Assembly (NCBI GenBank): GCA_914767715.1
Contig: OU612065.1
Span: forward strand, 4,526,001 to 4,590,000
From: Membranipora membranacea
Lineage: Eukaryota; Bryozoa; Gymnolaemata; Cheilostomatida; Membraniporidae
Reading direction: 5' to 3'
DNA: 64,000 nt
Below, piece after piece: positions 24,525-38,800 of this stretch. Numbering within the stretch: position 1 is the stretch's first letter; each line of letters opens with the position of its first letter. The notes below the pieces were generated by a model. That model was not told where the DNA came from, did no database searches, and was given only the letters and a program-made list of their open reading frames with translations. The position numbers and the translations under genes are program-made.

Positions 24525-25287
24525 TATGCTCATCGTATAAACATCCATGACCATAGAATGATATAAGCCCCAATTCACAGAGTTTATTAGCGACGATCAA
24601 TTTGTCTAACATTATTCAACACACGCTATTAAATTTACGATCCTTAGTTTTGGGCAAAATATTCCGATGGCAATAATTTCGTCAGATACCTGATGTTATC
24701 TAAGTGACGAATCTGTTGATCCAGAAAATAAAGCTTCTGGGGCCATTCTAGAGGAATGGGGCAGGCAACTGATGGTGAAGGAATATGTTTCTTCACAAGA
24801 ACTGACCGTGGAGGATATGCATGCAGAGGTAGGCTTGTTTCTCAAGCGGAATGACAATAATATTTCAATGGACATTACAATAATTGATAACAAATAGATT
24901 TTGATTTACATAACCAGCAAAAATTTGTGTCTTGGTTGATGTTTCGTGTTCTGGCCATTTTTTACAAAATATCATGTGCCAACTGCATCAAACATTCCCA
25001 CTAATCACATATCGATAGTGTGAATATTTGGGATATGCAGTAGTGCTGCGTCTGACCTCTTCAACTGGGTACACACGTTTTTCCTACATAAAATTTGTCT
25101 CATGCTATCATGTTTTGAGCAGTCTCATGTCTAGGCTGCTTTTTGTCTTGTTCTCGTTGAGCTGTAGAGCTGTTGCTGACCACCTTTTAAAATGATGTGA
25201 TATAATATCTTGTTAAAATCATACACATGGTCGTGTTTCCTGCTGACCATATTAATCACTTATCAATCCACTTACCTAACCAATTGT

Positions 25288-25890
25288 GAAGAAAATTGCA
25301 GGTATGCTGCCGCTGACATGATTGCTACAACCGGGTACACTCTCAGTTTTGGATTCAGCACGTTGTTCTACCCTAGATATACCCTTGTTTTAAACTCGTA
25401 AAATTTCACTTATTATTAGCGATTTTGAGAAAAATTGCGATAAGCTGCCGCGCTGCCGATCTTCTGCTGACATGATTGCTACGACTGGGTACACTAGACC
25501 AAGTTTGGTCCATTTGCCTGCATTCCGAGCTGTGGCTCCCGATCCACTGGTGACGCCGCGGCGTGACCAGTGGATTGGGAGCAATAGGCATGCAGGCAAT
25601 TGGATAAAACTTGTTCTAGGTTACACCCTATTTCTTTATATTCAGCACGTTTTTATACCCTTGAAACACCTTTTATTTAAACTCATAATATTTCACTCAT
25701 TAAAAGCAATTTTTAGAAGAAATGAGGATATGCTGCCACGCTGCCGCTGACATGATCGCTACAACTGCGTACAACCTTAATTTTGGATTCACCACGTTGT
25801 TCCACCCTAGGAACACCTTTTATTGAATTCTTAATATTTCACTTATTATATGCAATTTTGAGAAATATTGCGGATATGCTGCCGCAAGAC
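25288..25890 (+). repeat. Tandem monomers of about 145 bp inside the transposon
   Basis: Units start near 25288, 25428, 25717 and 25858 (partial). Each begins with an AAATTGCGGATATGCTGCC-like segment, then GACATGATTGCTAC, an ACTGGGTACAC-like motif, TTTTGGATTCAGCACGTTGT and AATTTCACTTATTA. The second monomer is enlarged by an inverted repeat of about 150 bp centred at 25558. Confidence 0.75.
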
Positions 25891-28800
25891 AGTATCATAC
25901 TAACCTCATAAAGATCTGACATAATACTTATTGAAAATTTTAAATTTGTCCTGATCTAACACGAGCAGACTTCTGCAAGTTTACTTGGTAAATAAATTGG
26001 CAAGTCAACAAAATACCCCCAATGCAGTTTCAACCTGGAATTCCCTGAAGATTAGATTAGTAAGATGACACAGATTAGGAGTAATGTCCCCACACATATA
26101 ATGCAAAAACAAAACACCTTTTAATTTCTAAATATGACCACTACAACTGGGTACACCCGGTGAATTTTACAGAAGAAACGTCAATGAAGTATAATATGCG
26201 ATCAGTTTCCTGCCATCAAAAATTGTCCGTGCCATTATTTTATAGAGCAGCTACAGCTAGGCTGCTTCTGGCCTACAAGCATCATGGACATGGAGCTCTA
26301 ATATTATGTGAGACCACCATTGAGCTTTGAGTCGAAGCAGTATATTGTATATAAGCTGTTGCCTTATAGCCAATCAATGATAATTTCATTCAAGATGGGC
26401 CAATCAAATTCATCTGTCAATCTCGCTGATATCACTCTAGTATTGAATGAATGAATGATCATTTTTAGGCTGTTTTATTCTTCGGAGGCTTGTGCACTGG
26501 ATAGCAACTACGTGACAAGCTAGAGAGAAGTAAGAGCATTCAGCTTTCAACAGCACAGACACTGCTGTAACGGATTATTATCATTTTCTCTGCTTATAAA
26601 GGTAGGTGTGCTCATTTACTGTCTTCTTCATAAATTCAGCACAGTTGGCACTCAACACAAGTGGACATATTGGGAATTGGGAGCATCTATTTTGGTTTGC
26701 GACTACGATCTGTTTTTATATTCTAGTTTTGGTGGACTTGTTTGTAGTCAGATGGTCATTTGTTTCACTAGAAAGTCAGGTCTTGCTTTCTGGAATAAAT
26801 TTGGAGATTAAGAAACACAATTGATATATTAGTGTGGCGGGATATGTTTGCACTGGTACCAGCGCCGTTCGACTTAGTATGACTAAGTAAGACAAGAATG
26901 GTTGGCTTTTTGATAGTGGCAACCAGCATCATTCAATAGCGTGTTTATTTACATTGTTTAAAAGGTATCTGCTGCATCTTTATGTTTCTGTTATTGCCAA
27001 GAGTGCAACTTCTACCAGGTCTACCATTTGGGAATATTAAAACTGGGATGCAATGTCTTTTTAAGTTTTCCAAGCTATACCTTTCAACGTTTTCCGATTT
27101 ATAGCTTGAGTATTGACTTTTTACTCAAAGCTAATGGAGCTTGTGAATAGGCAAGCAGAACATTTCATCTCTATTGAGAATAGGTAGTGAAAAAATTGAT
27201 TATCTATGATAAGAACCTGGGAAAAGTATTGTATTATTTATATGTAGGCCTAGGACGTCCTTGATGCCAGCCTAGCTTATCCTTTCACATACGTTTTGTC
27301 AAACCCAAAGTTTCATCCATCTATCCCTTTTGTATCTTAGTTTATTGGCAGAGATCATCAAAGGTAAAGTTTCAAAATATTGATATGTACCCAGACTAAG
27401 GAATAATATTTTTCATCGGCAGAGAAAAGCAGGTCCTTTTAATTTAATGACCATGAAAGCCATACACATGATGAAAGCTATGAATAGTATAACAATCAGG
27501 TTTGGTTTCTGGTGTTGTTAGACAATTCGTTCTCTAATGTCTTTTGAGTGTTTCCAAATTTCTAGCTCTCAGTCCCACCTAGCAGCAGACAATTTGAGGT
27601 ACGCGTCGTCCAGGGGCCCCTATTTTTGGAATATCCATTGTTTTACTGTGTCTGTCATCTGGAGCTAGTTTGTGTCAATGTGATGAAGTTCGGTCTCGGC
27701 TAACTCAACCTGCTTCTTATTTAGTAATATAAAATGAAAGCCTCTCGGGATAATAAAGGGATTTTAGTGCTTGAGGTTATTAGAGACGGGTGCTCTGAAT
27801 CTTGAAAGTTTATCGCACCTTCTTGAAAAATCACTGGATTATAAAGTATTGCTGTCAAAGTTCCAAGCTCATAGTCGTTACTGGTGTTAGGCGTCATTGG
27901 TTTTGATGCAGATCATAAGTTAAATTGTCTGCTATAATAATGTTTAACATTGCACAATTTTTATGAGTCTGAGCCAAGCTTCAATGTTTCCCTCTTAATG
28001 GATAAACATCATCAGTTTTCAATGAATTTTGTCAAGAAAAAGTCATCCCACAGTCATTTCAAGATGAAACATCAAAATGTGGTTCTGATTGTGTATTATT
28101 TCTCCATAATTAATCAGTTTGAATCACTCTAGCATGTTTTTGTTGGTTCTAATTTTTGTTTTATTGGGGTCATGACCTATGATAACCTCTGATAAGTAAA
28201 CTAGTGAACTGTGCGTGTCTTGGATTACTGCAGTCCTAAGGTTTTTATCCGCTGTGGTAGACTGAGAGCAGCTGTGTTCCTCACTTGGCGTTTGTTTGTT
28301 TTAGTTTGTTCACAGTCTGATCTCAATATTAACTAAAATGGTCAATTACCTTTGTCGAAGTTACTCTATTTATACTATTTGGAATGACATTTAAAACCAG
28401 GTTTCATGATGGCACAATTCTGTCCGGTGGCTGGTGTTTACATTTGCTGAAGAAACTGAGCCAGACACAGATGCAATGTTTACTTGAAATGATATTGGTT
28501 ATAACAAGAGTATAGTGTTGATGTTAAATCCGATCAATTTAACTCCTCTAAGAATACCACTTCTTCAGTGGACTAGGTATCGTGGTGTTGCTTCTATTAG
28601 TTCAGAACATGAGTAGAATCTTGGTTTGCACCCCACCCAGTTACATTGGAGTATTGGTTGGTTTACAATGACCAGCTTGATTAATACCCTGAATGTAATG
28701 ACAGCCTTTATCTCATGATAAACTATAGAAAACTTATAAATAATGCGTAATTTAGCTGAGAGTTTCATTGAACGGAAGTTGCTATATTAAAATTGCTATA

Positions 28801-29323
28801 TTGAATATATTGAATATATTGCTATATTGAAATTGCTATATTAAATTCATTGATTGACCCAGGTGTGCGGTTTCTAATAGCTCTATAATGATAATCATAT
28901 ACAGTGTTTGAAGTTTGGTCCTTTGCACAGTTGCGTTTTTAGGGCTCTGGTGTTGGTCTTTGTATTTAGTACAATCTACTTCTGTTTGAGAGACCACAAG
29001 CTTCTCTGAACAGAGATGGTTTAGTAATTTCAAAGTTTTGACATGACACTCTTGCTTTTGTTTTTGCCCAGTGCTGAAGAATACTGACACTGTGTAATTA
29101 CTGTATAGCCACTGGGCTGAAAGGAGCAACCGCTCACCCATTTATAATTGGTGTCCAATCATCCATTTCAGTGGTTTGTTTCTATCTTTGTCATTATGAA
29201 ATCATCAAATATTTCTGTTTCACCAGGTGGTCATGTAAAACGGTGCCAAAACAGTCAAGGAGCAACATCGAGCCAAAGTTATCAAAGGTTATATTCTGTT
29301 TTAGATTGCCTAACTTCAGCTGG

Positions 29324-29408
29324 ATGATGGTTTGGTTATGTACAGTGATTGTAGCTCAGCTGTGTGGAGTGATGGTCGTCCTTGCAGCACCAGTTATCCC
29401 CTTCAACG
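29324..29408 (+). other. Possible alternative signal-peptide exon of the semaphorin gene
   Basis: The open frame MMVWLCTVIVAQLCGVMVVL followed by AAPVIPFN ends in phase 1 at a GTGAGT donor (29409). It reads as a signal peptide with cleavage after AA. The phase fits the semaphorin acceptor at 36850 exactly, as does the nearer start exon at 35899-35977. A TTTTAG acceptor at 29304 would allow an upstream 5' UTR exon. It could instead belong to an unrelated transcript. Confidence 0.4.
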
Positions 29409-32400
29409 GTGAGTAACTAGAATCTACTGAATTGTGAAGTAAAACGAAAAGGAAATACAGAGGGAGTTAAATATAGCAAAATATCAAAATAGACTTATCA
29501 ACGATAGAAAATGGAGTTGAAAATATAGTCCGACAAGAATAATCATGTAGGCTTTAAATGGATTTAATCAAGGCTTTTTTTGGCCATCAGCACAAATAAA
29601 ATGTCATTAATAATGATAAAATCAGAATGATCTGGACTGCACATTGAAGCCCTGGATGAATGGTTTTATGTTGATGAACTCAGTAAATATTTGGCAGTCT
29701 AACATGGATGCAGCTGGCTCTTTGACAATCTCCTGACACAGATGCTTGATGTGTGCTAATCTCAACAGGTCCTTCTATTGTGGTTTTGATATCTGTGTGG
29801 CATTATCAAAACACATCAATTTGGGGCCATCACGGAGAAAATGACATTTCTAAACCCAGTTTTATGTTGTTTTTGACTCATTTTATCGGTTTAGTCTTTT
29901 GAAACAGTTCCCATCAGGGTTTTTTAGATGGCTGTCTGTGGTGCAGTGACTGGTAGGATGTTGCTTGTCTTACAGGAGAAACTGCTGGATGTACTTATGG
30001 CCTTTTTAGTAGTTTTGTTCTTTTGCCTGCAAAGGCCTACAATATTGCCTTCGATTTAGGATTGAGTCGATTCCCTAGATCCCTTGTCTCTGGTTTAGTT
30101 ATGTAACTCCAGAACTAGCCGATTGGTAGGACTAGTACACATGGATCTGGTTGATCTCCCATAGGACAGTAACCACTGATTCTGGGTTAGGAGTGTTCAG
30201 TGGTTGCCTGATAAGATGGGCTGATAGATGCTGTGGTTGTACTTTGTGGTCTGATACAGTCTGAGTTTTATGGTCTGAGGTAGTGTGGAGGATGGTGATG
30301 ATGGATGATTGAGAGGGGCTGATGGATGATGTGTTGTAGATACTTATTATTCTGTCAGCCAACAATTTCATCATTGTCACGTTTGGCTTCTCTCTGGGCT
30401 TCCTATTGTATTTCTCTTTTTGATAATACACTTGTTTAGCCTTTGATTATACGTTGAAGTTGTCTTCTAATCACCAGCCCATTTATTGACAGAAATCCTC
30501 CTAGCTGGCTCACGTTCTATTCTAGTAAGAAATCTTCAAAAACTGGCTGTGCTCAAGCCCAAAATTCCACTTGAACGAAGATCCACAAGTGGGATTATTA
30601 TCTTGAGCTTGACTTTATTACAATTGAGGCCATCATTCATAAGCACCTTCTTCTAGGCCAGCTAACACTTGGCTGAGATTTTACATCAGTGAAGCGAGAC
30701 ATGAATGATAAATTACTAGGCAGACGCTTAGCTCTTAGTCAGAATAACTTGTGATTTATTTGAAACCAGCAATTATTTTACAATCATTCACAGGAAACCA
30801 ACCTTCCAAAATAACAGCCTCCTGCCACGCCATACACAATTTTATTATTGTAAAACCAAATAGTTAGCCCAAGAACCACATAACCAATTGTGATAAGAGA
30901 AAATTACTATCCCACAGTAAGTTGTATACTTCGGTCAGGTGCAAGAGCTCAACAAAACTGGTTTGACTGCCATATCTATTGTGGTGTGGGCTTCTGACAA
31001 GGAATACTGAGGGATGCCAAAAGAAAGGGATGACACTAAGTTGTTATTTATTGGAAAGTCAACAAAATGACAAAATCATGGAGCATGTTTGCATTACCTT
31101 GCCTTACATCAATTAGCTGTTTACGAAAATCTGATCAGATAGATAACACATTCTAACTACAAATTATAGGTATGCATTTAGTGTATGGACGCTATTTGTG
31201 TCATTAGGTTTGTGAGTTCTTGACATCTCCCAATAAGCTTTCAGCCTTGCTAGAAGTTGACTTGTTCACCACCGCTGAGCTATATTTTTATGATAGTGTA
31301 GTGTCGCCTAATAATTTATCAGACCAATGAGTTATGGAGTCTAGTTGTATTGATTACTGCTAGTTGAAGCTGTTAAATAAATGGCTGGACATGTTAGCAA
31401 TACCCCACCTAGATCACTGAAGAATTACAAATTACCTGAATTAATACCAATGTTATGCAATATTATGCTCAGCGATTAGTGCTATCAGGAGCACGCTGTT
31501 ACGGCCCAAATCCCATGTTTGATAATTACAGTGTAATGCCGTGTAGTTTGGTACGGGTATGAGTCTATCACCACAACCTAACATTGTCAGCTGCAGCCCC
31601 TCTCAGGTCATTGTGTGGTAATTTGGTGTTAAAAGTTGATGATCTGTGCATACATATGCGTGTAATCGGGCTCATCTATCATGCAATCCCCCCTCTCTCT
31701 AACCCTATCAAAATTATCTCATGCTGAACAGGTACACTGGGCGTGGGATCATGTCATTTACTTTTATATAACACTACTGCATAACACTACTGCATATTAC
31801 TCAAGTCTGCACCATATTTTTCGTCTAATATGAGACTTGAGATTTGAAGAACCCTAGTTCAGTGTTATACTGTATCATGTGGGAAGTCTGCTACGTTGGG
31901 CTATCTCTGGGTATATAGGCCTACAGACATGTCGTCTGTGTCGCCGGTGTCGGATTCATATAGGATTGAAATGGGAGTTGATGACGCTGCAAATTTATGC
32001 TGTCTAGATTCATGGTGATAGTTAATTTGTAAAACAAAACATTTGCAGTTTCAATGTTGGTTTTGACCTGCTTATGGGGGTCAGGTTGATCTTCATCCTC
32101 GGTCTCAAATTAATCAACATACAGATTTTGTCAGATGGCCTCAAATTCAAATGTTTGCTATCACACTTCAATGTATCACTTTCTAGGCAGTGTATGCATG
32201 TATGAGTGCCCAGCCTAAGCAATAATAAGTCTTCAACCCAGCTAGATATACAATATACCTGTCAGAAATCAAATTACTTGCATGTCATGATATCAGCCCT
32301 GCAAGCTCCCGTTACAGCCCATGTTGATCGTTTGGTCGTAGCTGCACTCAAACAAAGTACCTGATTTCCAGGGTAGTGTCCTTTGTAATCTAATTTAGTC

Positions 32401-35400
32401 ATGAATGTAATAAATTAAGAATAGGTCTGATGTGTGATTTGGGCATCTGCCGGTTATTCTTTTCTCTACCGCTAAGAGAATACATTATAGATAGTGATGC
32501 CTGGAAGTTTCAGGTGACTGATAAGCAGTGACTGATGATGACGGAGCGTTTAGTTGGTTGTAAAGTTCATTTTTATTATTTTTCGAACCGTAATGCAAAC
32601 TTGTTAGAATTGACGCATGGTGAAAATAAGGGTGTGTCCTTCGTTGCATTAGGCTGTGCTTCGCTGCTGGGAGAGGCCTGAGATTATGGAACCCTATTTG
32701 AATGTGTGAATGCTTCCAATAAATATATGCTGTTGTCTGAAACTAGGGGTATAAAAGTTAGAGATTGAAAGTTTGATTGTTAAAGGAGAAGTATGTGGAT
32801 GAGCTCACCACTTATAAGGGTAAGTGACTGGGCTGATTTACTGTCTGTGAGTCTCAAGTGATTCAAGTTTCTTACCCTATTGTTTTGTTGCTCTCTACAA
32901 CTTAGATTACACCAGCCTGGGGTTACCAGTGTTGTTGGCTTTGGTGTTTGTTTAGTATTGTATACACTACATACTTAAGTGCAGATCAAATATTACAACA
33001 AAACTTAGTCAACAAAATGAAGAGCTTTACACACTGGACATACTAATACACTTCTTGGATCCTCTGGTTTTACAGTGTTATCAATGCCATACTACTCTAG
33101 CTTGAAAAATTCTCAACAAGGAACACAACTTAGATGACAGAGCCTCTCTAAATGAATCCGAGATTGGCCAATATTTGTTAACTTCTGCTGTCCTGATTAC
33201 AATGAGCCTGAGTACCCACAAACGTTGTTGCACACTCTTTGTAGGAGTTGTGTCCTCGTTAAAAAACCATTCACTTTGAGCACACAACTCCAAAAAAATT
33301 ACCTGCTGCCTCACTTACCCAGAAACAACTACACAATAGAAAAGATAATATATTTACTGCTTCGTTCATAGCATGCATGATTTTTAACCAGGAGTACTTC
33401 TTTCAATCGCATTACTCCAACATTTAATTTCCTACAACGAAATTGCAGTGCTTGTTAAACGTATTATCAGCAAATATAACATTATGTAAAGCAACCTTCA
33501 AACAATTGTATTGACCCTAATTATAAAATCTTATCACTTCTTGAAGTGAGATTGAGGGCAAACAAGTTTCAAAGGAAAAGCCGGATTTGAGTTTGCTGTT
33601 CAGGATTTTATTTGTAGGTTCAACTCCAATATTGCTCCTTCAGTGGGTGTTTGTTTCTACTGTTTCTCCTCATGCAGCTTGACACTAACAGGCTTATTTA
33701 TATATTAATAAATTGTATCCTAGTCTAAATATTAGCTAAGCCCAAATTAAAAAGCTTTTGCAAGTATTTTCATTGTTGATAGAATGGATCATGCAGCGAG
33801 GAGTAACAGGGTTACTCCTTGGATCAAGCATGGCTAACACTGTTATACTGGCAGAAGAAGTAATTATCATTGAGACAGCTCGCTGACATGCTGTATGTTA
33901 TTATAGAATAGGCAGGCTAGCCATCTATAATTGGAATTGGGAGATTGTGTTTAGATATCCTTTCACCAGATTGTTTCTCTGAAATTTATTTGATTCGCTA
34001 ATGGTTTGCCCAAATCGGATAATCTTTTTATAATGTTATTAATTAATGAGTTAATGCTGGTTGTGCTCTCTGACTTTACCAGCCTGGTAATGACTGTAAA
34101 TTGATTTCTGGCCTTAAATGCCTGTTATTTTACTCCATTGTACAAGCAATTATGATGCTGTTGCTGTAATTTCCTTTCTTTATTCAAATGAGTAGTTGGC
34201 TATAAGTATAAGGTCATTAGAGCTGTGATGACGAGTTTAGCAGACTGCATTATGGTACTTCGGAGTTATCTGTCCTATGCGATTACTGTATTGTGCACTT
34301 TGATGATCCTTTTAATCCTCATTTAAGTCCTCGGGTCCCTATTCTTTTGGTTTTATTTTGAAAAAAAACGAGACTAACAGATTGCAGCTGATCCTAAAAG
34401 CCTGGACTCTCTAAGAATTGTTTGCAAACAATTTTGTATATGATAATCCTGTGCCATTAGGCTAAGTGCAGTAATTGTTGTCAAAATTACTGGTCAACCA
34501 CTAAATTAAAATTAAAATTTAGCATCAAAAGACCAAAGCACAGGGGAGATATTTAATGAGAGGCCATTGCGAGCTGTTAGGCTACTGTTAGTGCAAAGGG
34601 GGGGATCATTAGCTGTTGTATCTCCCGCTCCTATAATAAGTGCTTACAGATGTTTGCCTTCATCCACCAGGTCATTATTCTATTAGTGGAGAATGTGGTT
34701 ATGTGCTCTGTAGAATTATGGAAGAGTTTTAGAACTTCAACTTAGTCTGATCACAGTAAGGGCTTTGCCAAGCCCGTCACAACAACACAGCTGTTTCTAT
34801 GCTTGAAATGAACTTTTGGACTTTTTGAGTTACACATATGGTATGTCAGCCAAATTTTTTCAGTTAGCATGTAAAAAACATAAAACATACGATTCCTGGC
34901 TATCAGTGACAGCATTGACAGCTTGTTATATAGATATATAGTGGTATGGCTGCAGCCGCCTATTGTTGGGTTTATATTTTCTCAGTACATCAAAAACCTC
35001 TTGATATTAGCCACCGGTTTTGTGGGCTAATCAGGAGACATATCCACTCATTCTCAGATGGGAATGTCAGCCATTTACCTGCCACTTCAGACTTGTGCTG
35101 TGAAGCAAACTGGGAAATGGCTAATCTTCCCAGTATAATAGAGTAGTTCTATTATGCTGATTTTGTATTTAATTAGTTGTAATTCCAGTTTCAGTACCTA
35201 TTACCTGACAGGATAATTATAGGGTCACTATTTACACAGTTTGTCAGATTAATAGGTTTCTATCAGAGCATTTTCATTTCCACGTTAGCACCCCTTCACT
35301 TCACCTAGCTCGCTGTCAACATGAAAATTGCTCTCCTTTTGTGATCCAAGCCTAATAGGGCTAAGGGTGAAAGACACACTGTTGGCGACCAATGACAGAA

Positions 35401-35898
35401 TAATACAGTCAATTTAGGTCAGGCTATTAACGCTGGCACTGAAGCCTGTCTCTATCATAAGGGTTTGTGAGCTGGTCACATGATTGGATATCCCGCGAAT
35501 AGCAGCCGAGGCTGATAATAAGCCATTTTGTTTGCTCACTTTATTCATCGTTTATGCCTGCCAGCTGAAGCGTATAATTTCTATGCCTCATTTATTTACA
35601 CAACCAAGGGGTGCTTTACAAACCTTTATTTCGCTGAATTTGCTTAGAGATACGAGTTGGCTTTCACCTACGCCATTGAGCATACTGGTGTTAGCGTGAC
35701 AGTAGCTACGTTCTTGCTGAGCAACCTGGTGAAACTTAAGGATAACTTTTATACCACAATCTCTCTGAGAATTGAATTTACATCATTACTAAAGCTAACG
35801 GATTATTACTCCAAGTCTGATATACTGCGAGCTTATTTGCGTTGGCACTGAAACACTTTGGATATAGTTTTGTGATTCCTCATCAGTGTGACCTTATC
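29409..35898 (+). other. Long stretch upstream of the semaphorin start exon
   Basis: No coding exon was recognised in this 6.5 kb. It is either intergenic, or a first intron if the exon at 29324-29408 is used. ORFs here have no known similarity or splice context. A 14-bp direct duplication lies at about 31779-31806. Confidence 0.5.
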
Positions 35899-38800
35899 AT
35901 GGCAAAAGCCATGGATAGGTTTATAAACTGTTGGATTATAGTCCTGATGGTTAGCACAGCACTCGGCGTTGTTACTGGTAAGATGCTAACTCATCTTGGT
36001 TTTCAATACATGGCTATTGCCAGTTCTCATTCAGTCACAGTAAAATTAGGTATTGCACTCCAAACATGGTGTAACGCATCTTTTGCCGAGATGGTTAGCG
36101 AACAATCAAAATCAATCTGATTTTGTGGGTTGTTCTTCGATCTTGAAGTATGCTTCATTAGTTGTAAAATATTTGGTACATTCTTGATTCATGATTAAAT
36201 GAGTCTTCTGATCATCAATTGCTTCTGTATTTGATCTGTTTGAGGTATGACTTAGATTTGTGCTGCCCGTTGTGCTATGAGGTGAATCCCTGGCAATCTT
36301 CTGTCTCATTAACTGATTGATGCAGAGATCAATATATTGATCACTTAGTTAGATTATACTTGGCATGGAACACTTGTTGATCATAAAAACCAATCTTTTT
36401 CACAAACTCCGGCGACTTCAGTGATGTGATGCCATGTAGAACAAATAATAGAGGGATCATCTAGGGTTAAGTGAAGTGCCAACCCGTAATACTACAACTT
36501 GTTATAAATCAAAATCGCAATGAAAGGGCCTAGTCAAAAACAAATAAGATGTTCATATTTTGTGCTTAGTATTTTCATGACGAATTTTAAACAACATGTT
36601 CATAGTGTTTGTATCGTTTGTCAGTCTGTGACTGTGATCACTGATGCTGCTATAGTAGGGCCTAGCTAGAGTATTGAACTGTTTTCGGTAGACCCTAAGA
36701 ATATTAATCAATCTTTAAATTCGATGTCATATATTATGTGGCAACACTACGACAAGCCTATCAATCTGAAGGAAATATGATATATTAGACATAGGAATTA
36801 ATATGGCACCATACATCAACTAAACCCGTAGTTGTCACTTTCTATTACAGATACAGAAGCGTTGACATTTCCTGGGATCGTGGATACCGTGGATACAGAC
36901 ATCGGATCTAGTGAATATCTGAGACATCTGTACACTGGGGATGATTATCTACTGATCGGTGGAAGGTAGGCTTTATAGTAAATCTATCTAGTTTACAGGG
37001 AGGGGCACACTCTGCCCTCACACACTGCCCTGATGTCCCTGGATTTTTGCCACATTATTTTTTTATTGTGCTGTATTGTTTTACAATAAAGGTCTACAGG
37101 AGCTATCTTGAGGCTTAAATACAAACATTTTTAAGGCTCTACTAAATTATGCCTCATTTACTAAATTAGGCTCATTTACTTTTTGTGGTCTAGTCCTGTC
37201 TTAAATTAGGACAGACAGCTATAAAATAATTTAACCTCTGAACTCGTTATTCATAAAGAAAAAATGCAATACCTGGCTAAAAAGTGAGCTGCCACTCTAC
37301 ACATACATAATTTCTTAAATTCCTTTTTCACTTACAGAACTTACCTCTACAACATCAGCTCATCTACCATGGAATTAAACAAAAAGCATGAATGGTTAAA
37401 TAATGGTGCTGAAGGAAGCAAATGCAGTGAGTCTCACTATGTGGCCTATGATGGAGATTGTTACAACTATGTGATGTCAGCAGATAAAAAGAGTGATGAT
37501 TTATTTGTAATCTGCGCAGCTGCTGGTGTTGAGCCTCTGTGTAAACTGATGAAGTTTGAGGTAGGTTTTATTATCTATTGTTATCTGTACGTCATCAGTA
37601 GACCTCATAGACCTCATAGAGTGGAGTGGAGCATTAAAGAAATTTGTTTTTATCTTTAGATTTTAAAACCGCCACAAAATACAAAATAAATACTTGGATA
37701 TCAATGTAGAGATTTCGTTTTCTCATTCTGACATGCAATAACTTAGGGCAATGGACCCACTGTTAAACTAAGACATGTCAACACTTTTTAGAACAATGAA
37801 TGGACGCTAACTTCCACTAATGCTGATGTGAGTACCTACCCTGAGTATCAGACCACCTGGTTCTATGCCCCACCATGGCACTGGACTAGACGAGTCATAC
37901 ACAAGAGCTCAGAAGGTGTGGATTATGGTATGAGTATGAGAGTGGACCGCGGCTCTCTAAATGGATTCTATCACTTCATCAGATCAGCTACTGCGACGAG
38001 GAATGGTCTGCTTACTCCATCAACCAGTGAACTCATCGCAAGTGGTAAGCATAGCTAAGTAGCTTGCTGTTGTAGTTAGTGTTTCAGAAATTCCTAGATT
38101 TGGAGATGATGTTGTTTGTTGCTCCGTGTGTAGGATAACTCACCCATATATTTCATGTTTCAGATCCTGACAATAAGAAGCTGGCTCCTAAGTTCAGTGG
38201 TATGTATGATACAGAGGAGCATGTGTACTTCCTGTACAGCGAGCCTGCGGTTGAGACCTTCTTCTCAGTAGATACTGTAAAAGCTCAATACTCGAGAATC
38301 GGCAGAGTCTGTAAGAATGATAACGGCGAGAGACAGGGATCTTATATGTTCACCTCATTCTTCAAGACCAGAATGCTTTGTGGTCCCAAATCTGAAACAT
38401 ATGGCGAGACTGTGGATAAAGTGAAGAATTATGAAGGATACTACCAAACTTACATTGATGTCATAGGTGAGTCTATCCTATCCTAAAGGTATCCAGCCAG
38501 CTATGTGTTAATTTTCATGTTTCGCATACTAATGTCAAGCAATTGACAAATTTGTCCCATCCTTATTTTGACAGATTTATGGAAAGTGATACTGTTTTTG
38601 AATAATTTGGCTTGTATTGTGGGAAATTGGCTCTTCTGTGTGAAAACAGATTCAACTTTAATTCAATCCAAACAATAAAAGTTGGCAAACTGACTTTATC
38701 ATTCGTACGGTCAAAAGAGAAATGACTTTGTTTAAACTTTCTTTAGAAGTTTTTTATGCTGCTGGTGTCAAAAGTTGATTCTTATTGAATTGTAGAGGAT

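Larger units (their letters stand above)
23929..26275. mobile_element. Non-autonomous DNA transposon with long terminal inverted repeats
   Basis: The left end (23929-24074) and right end (26121-26275) are diverged inverted copies. They share TAGGCCAGAAGCAGC at the tips, TTGATGGCAGGA and TATACTTCATT in the middle, and CACCGGGTGTACCCAGTTGT further in. The flanks read TCAA before and CAAG after, so the target duplication could be CAA, or TA if the terminal TA is excluded. The interior carries tandem monomers of about 145 bp and several copies of a CTACAACTGGGTACAC motif that also occurs in both TIRs. No full transposase was found; an open frame of 67 codons at 24694-24894 is the only coding-like interval. 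Confidence 0.75.
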
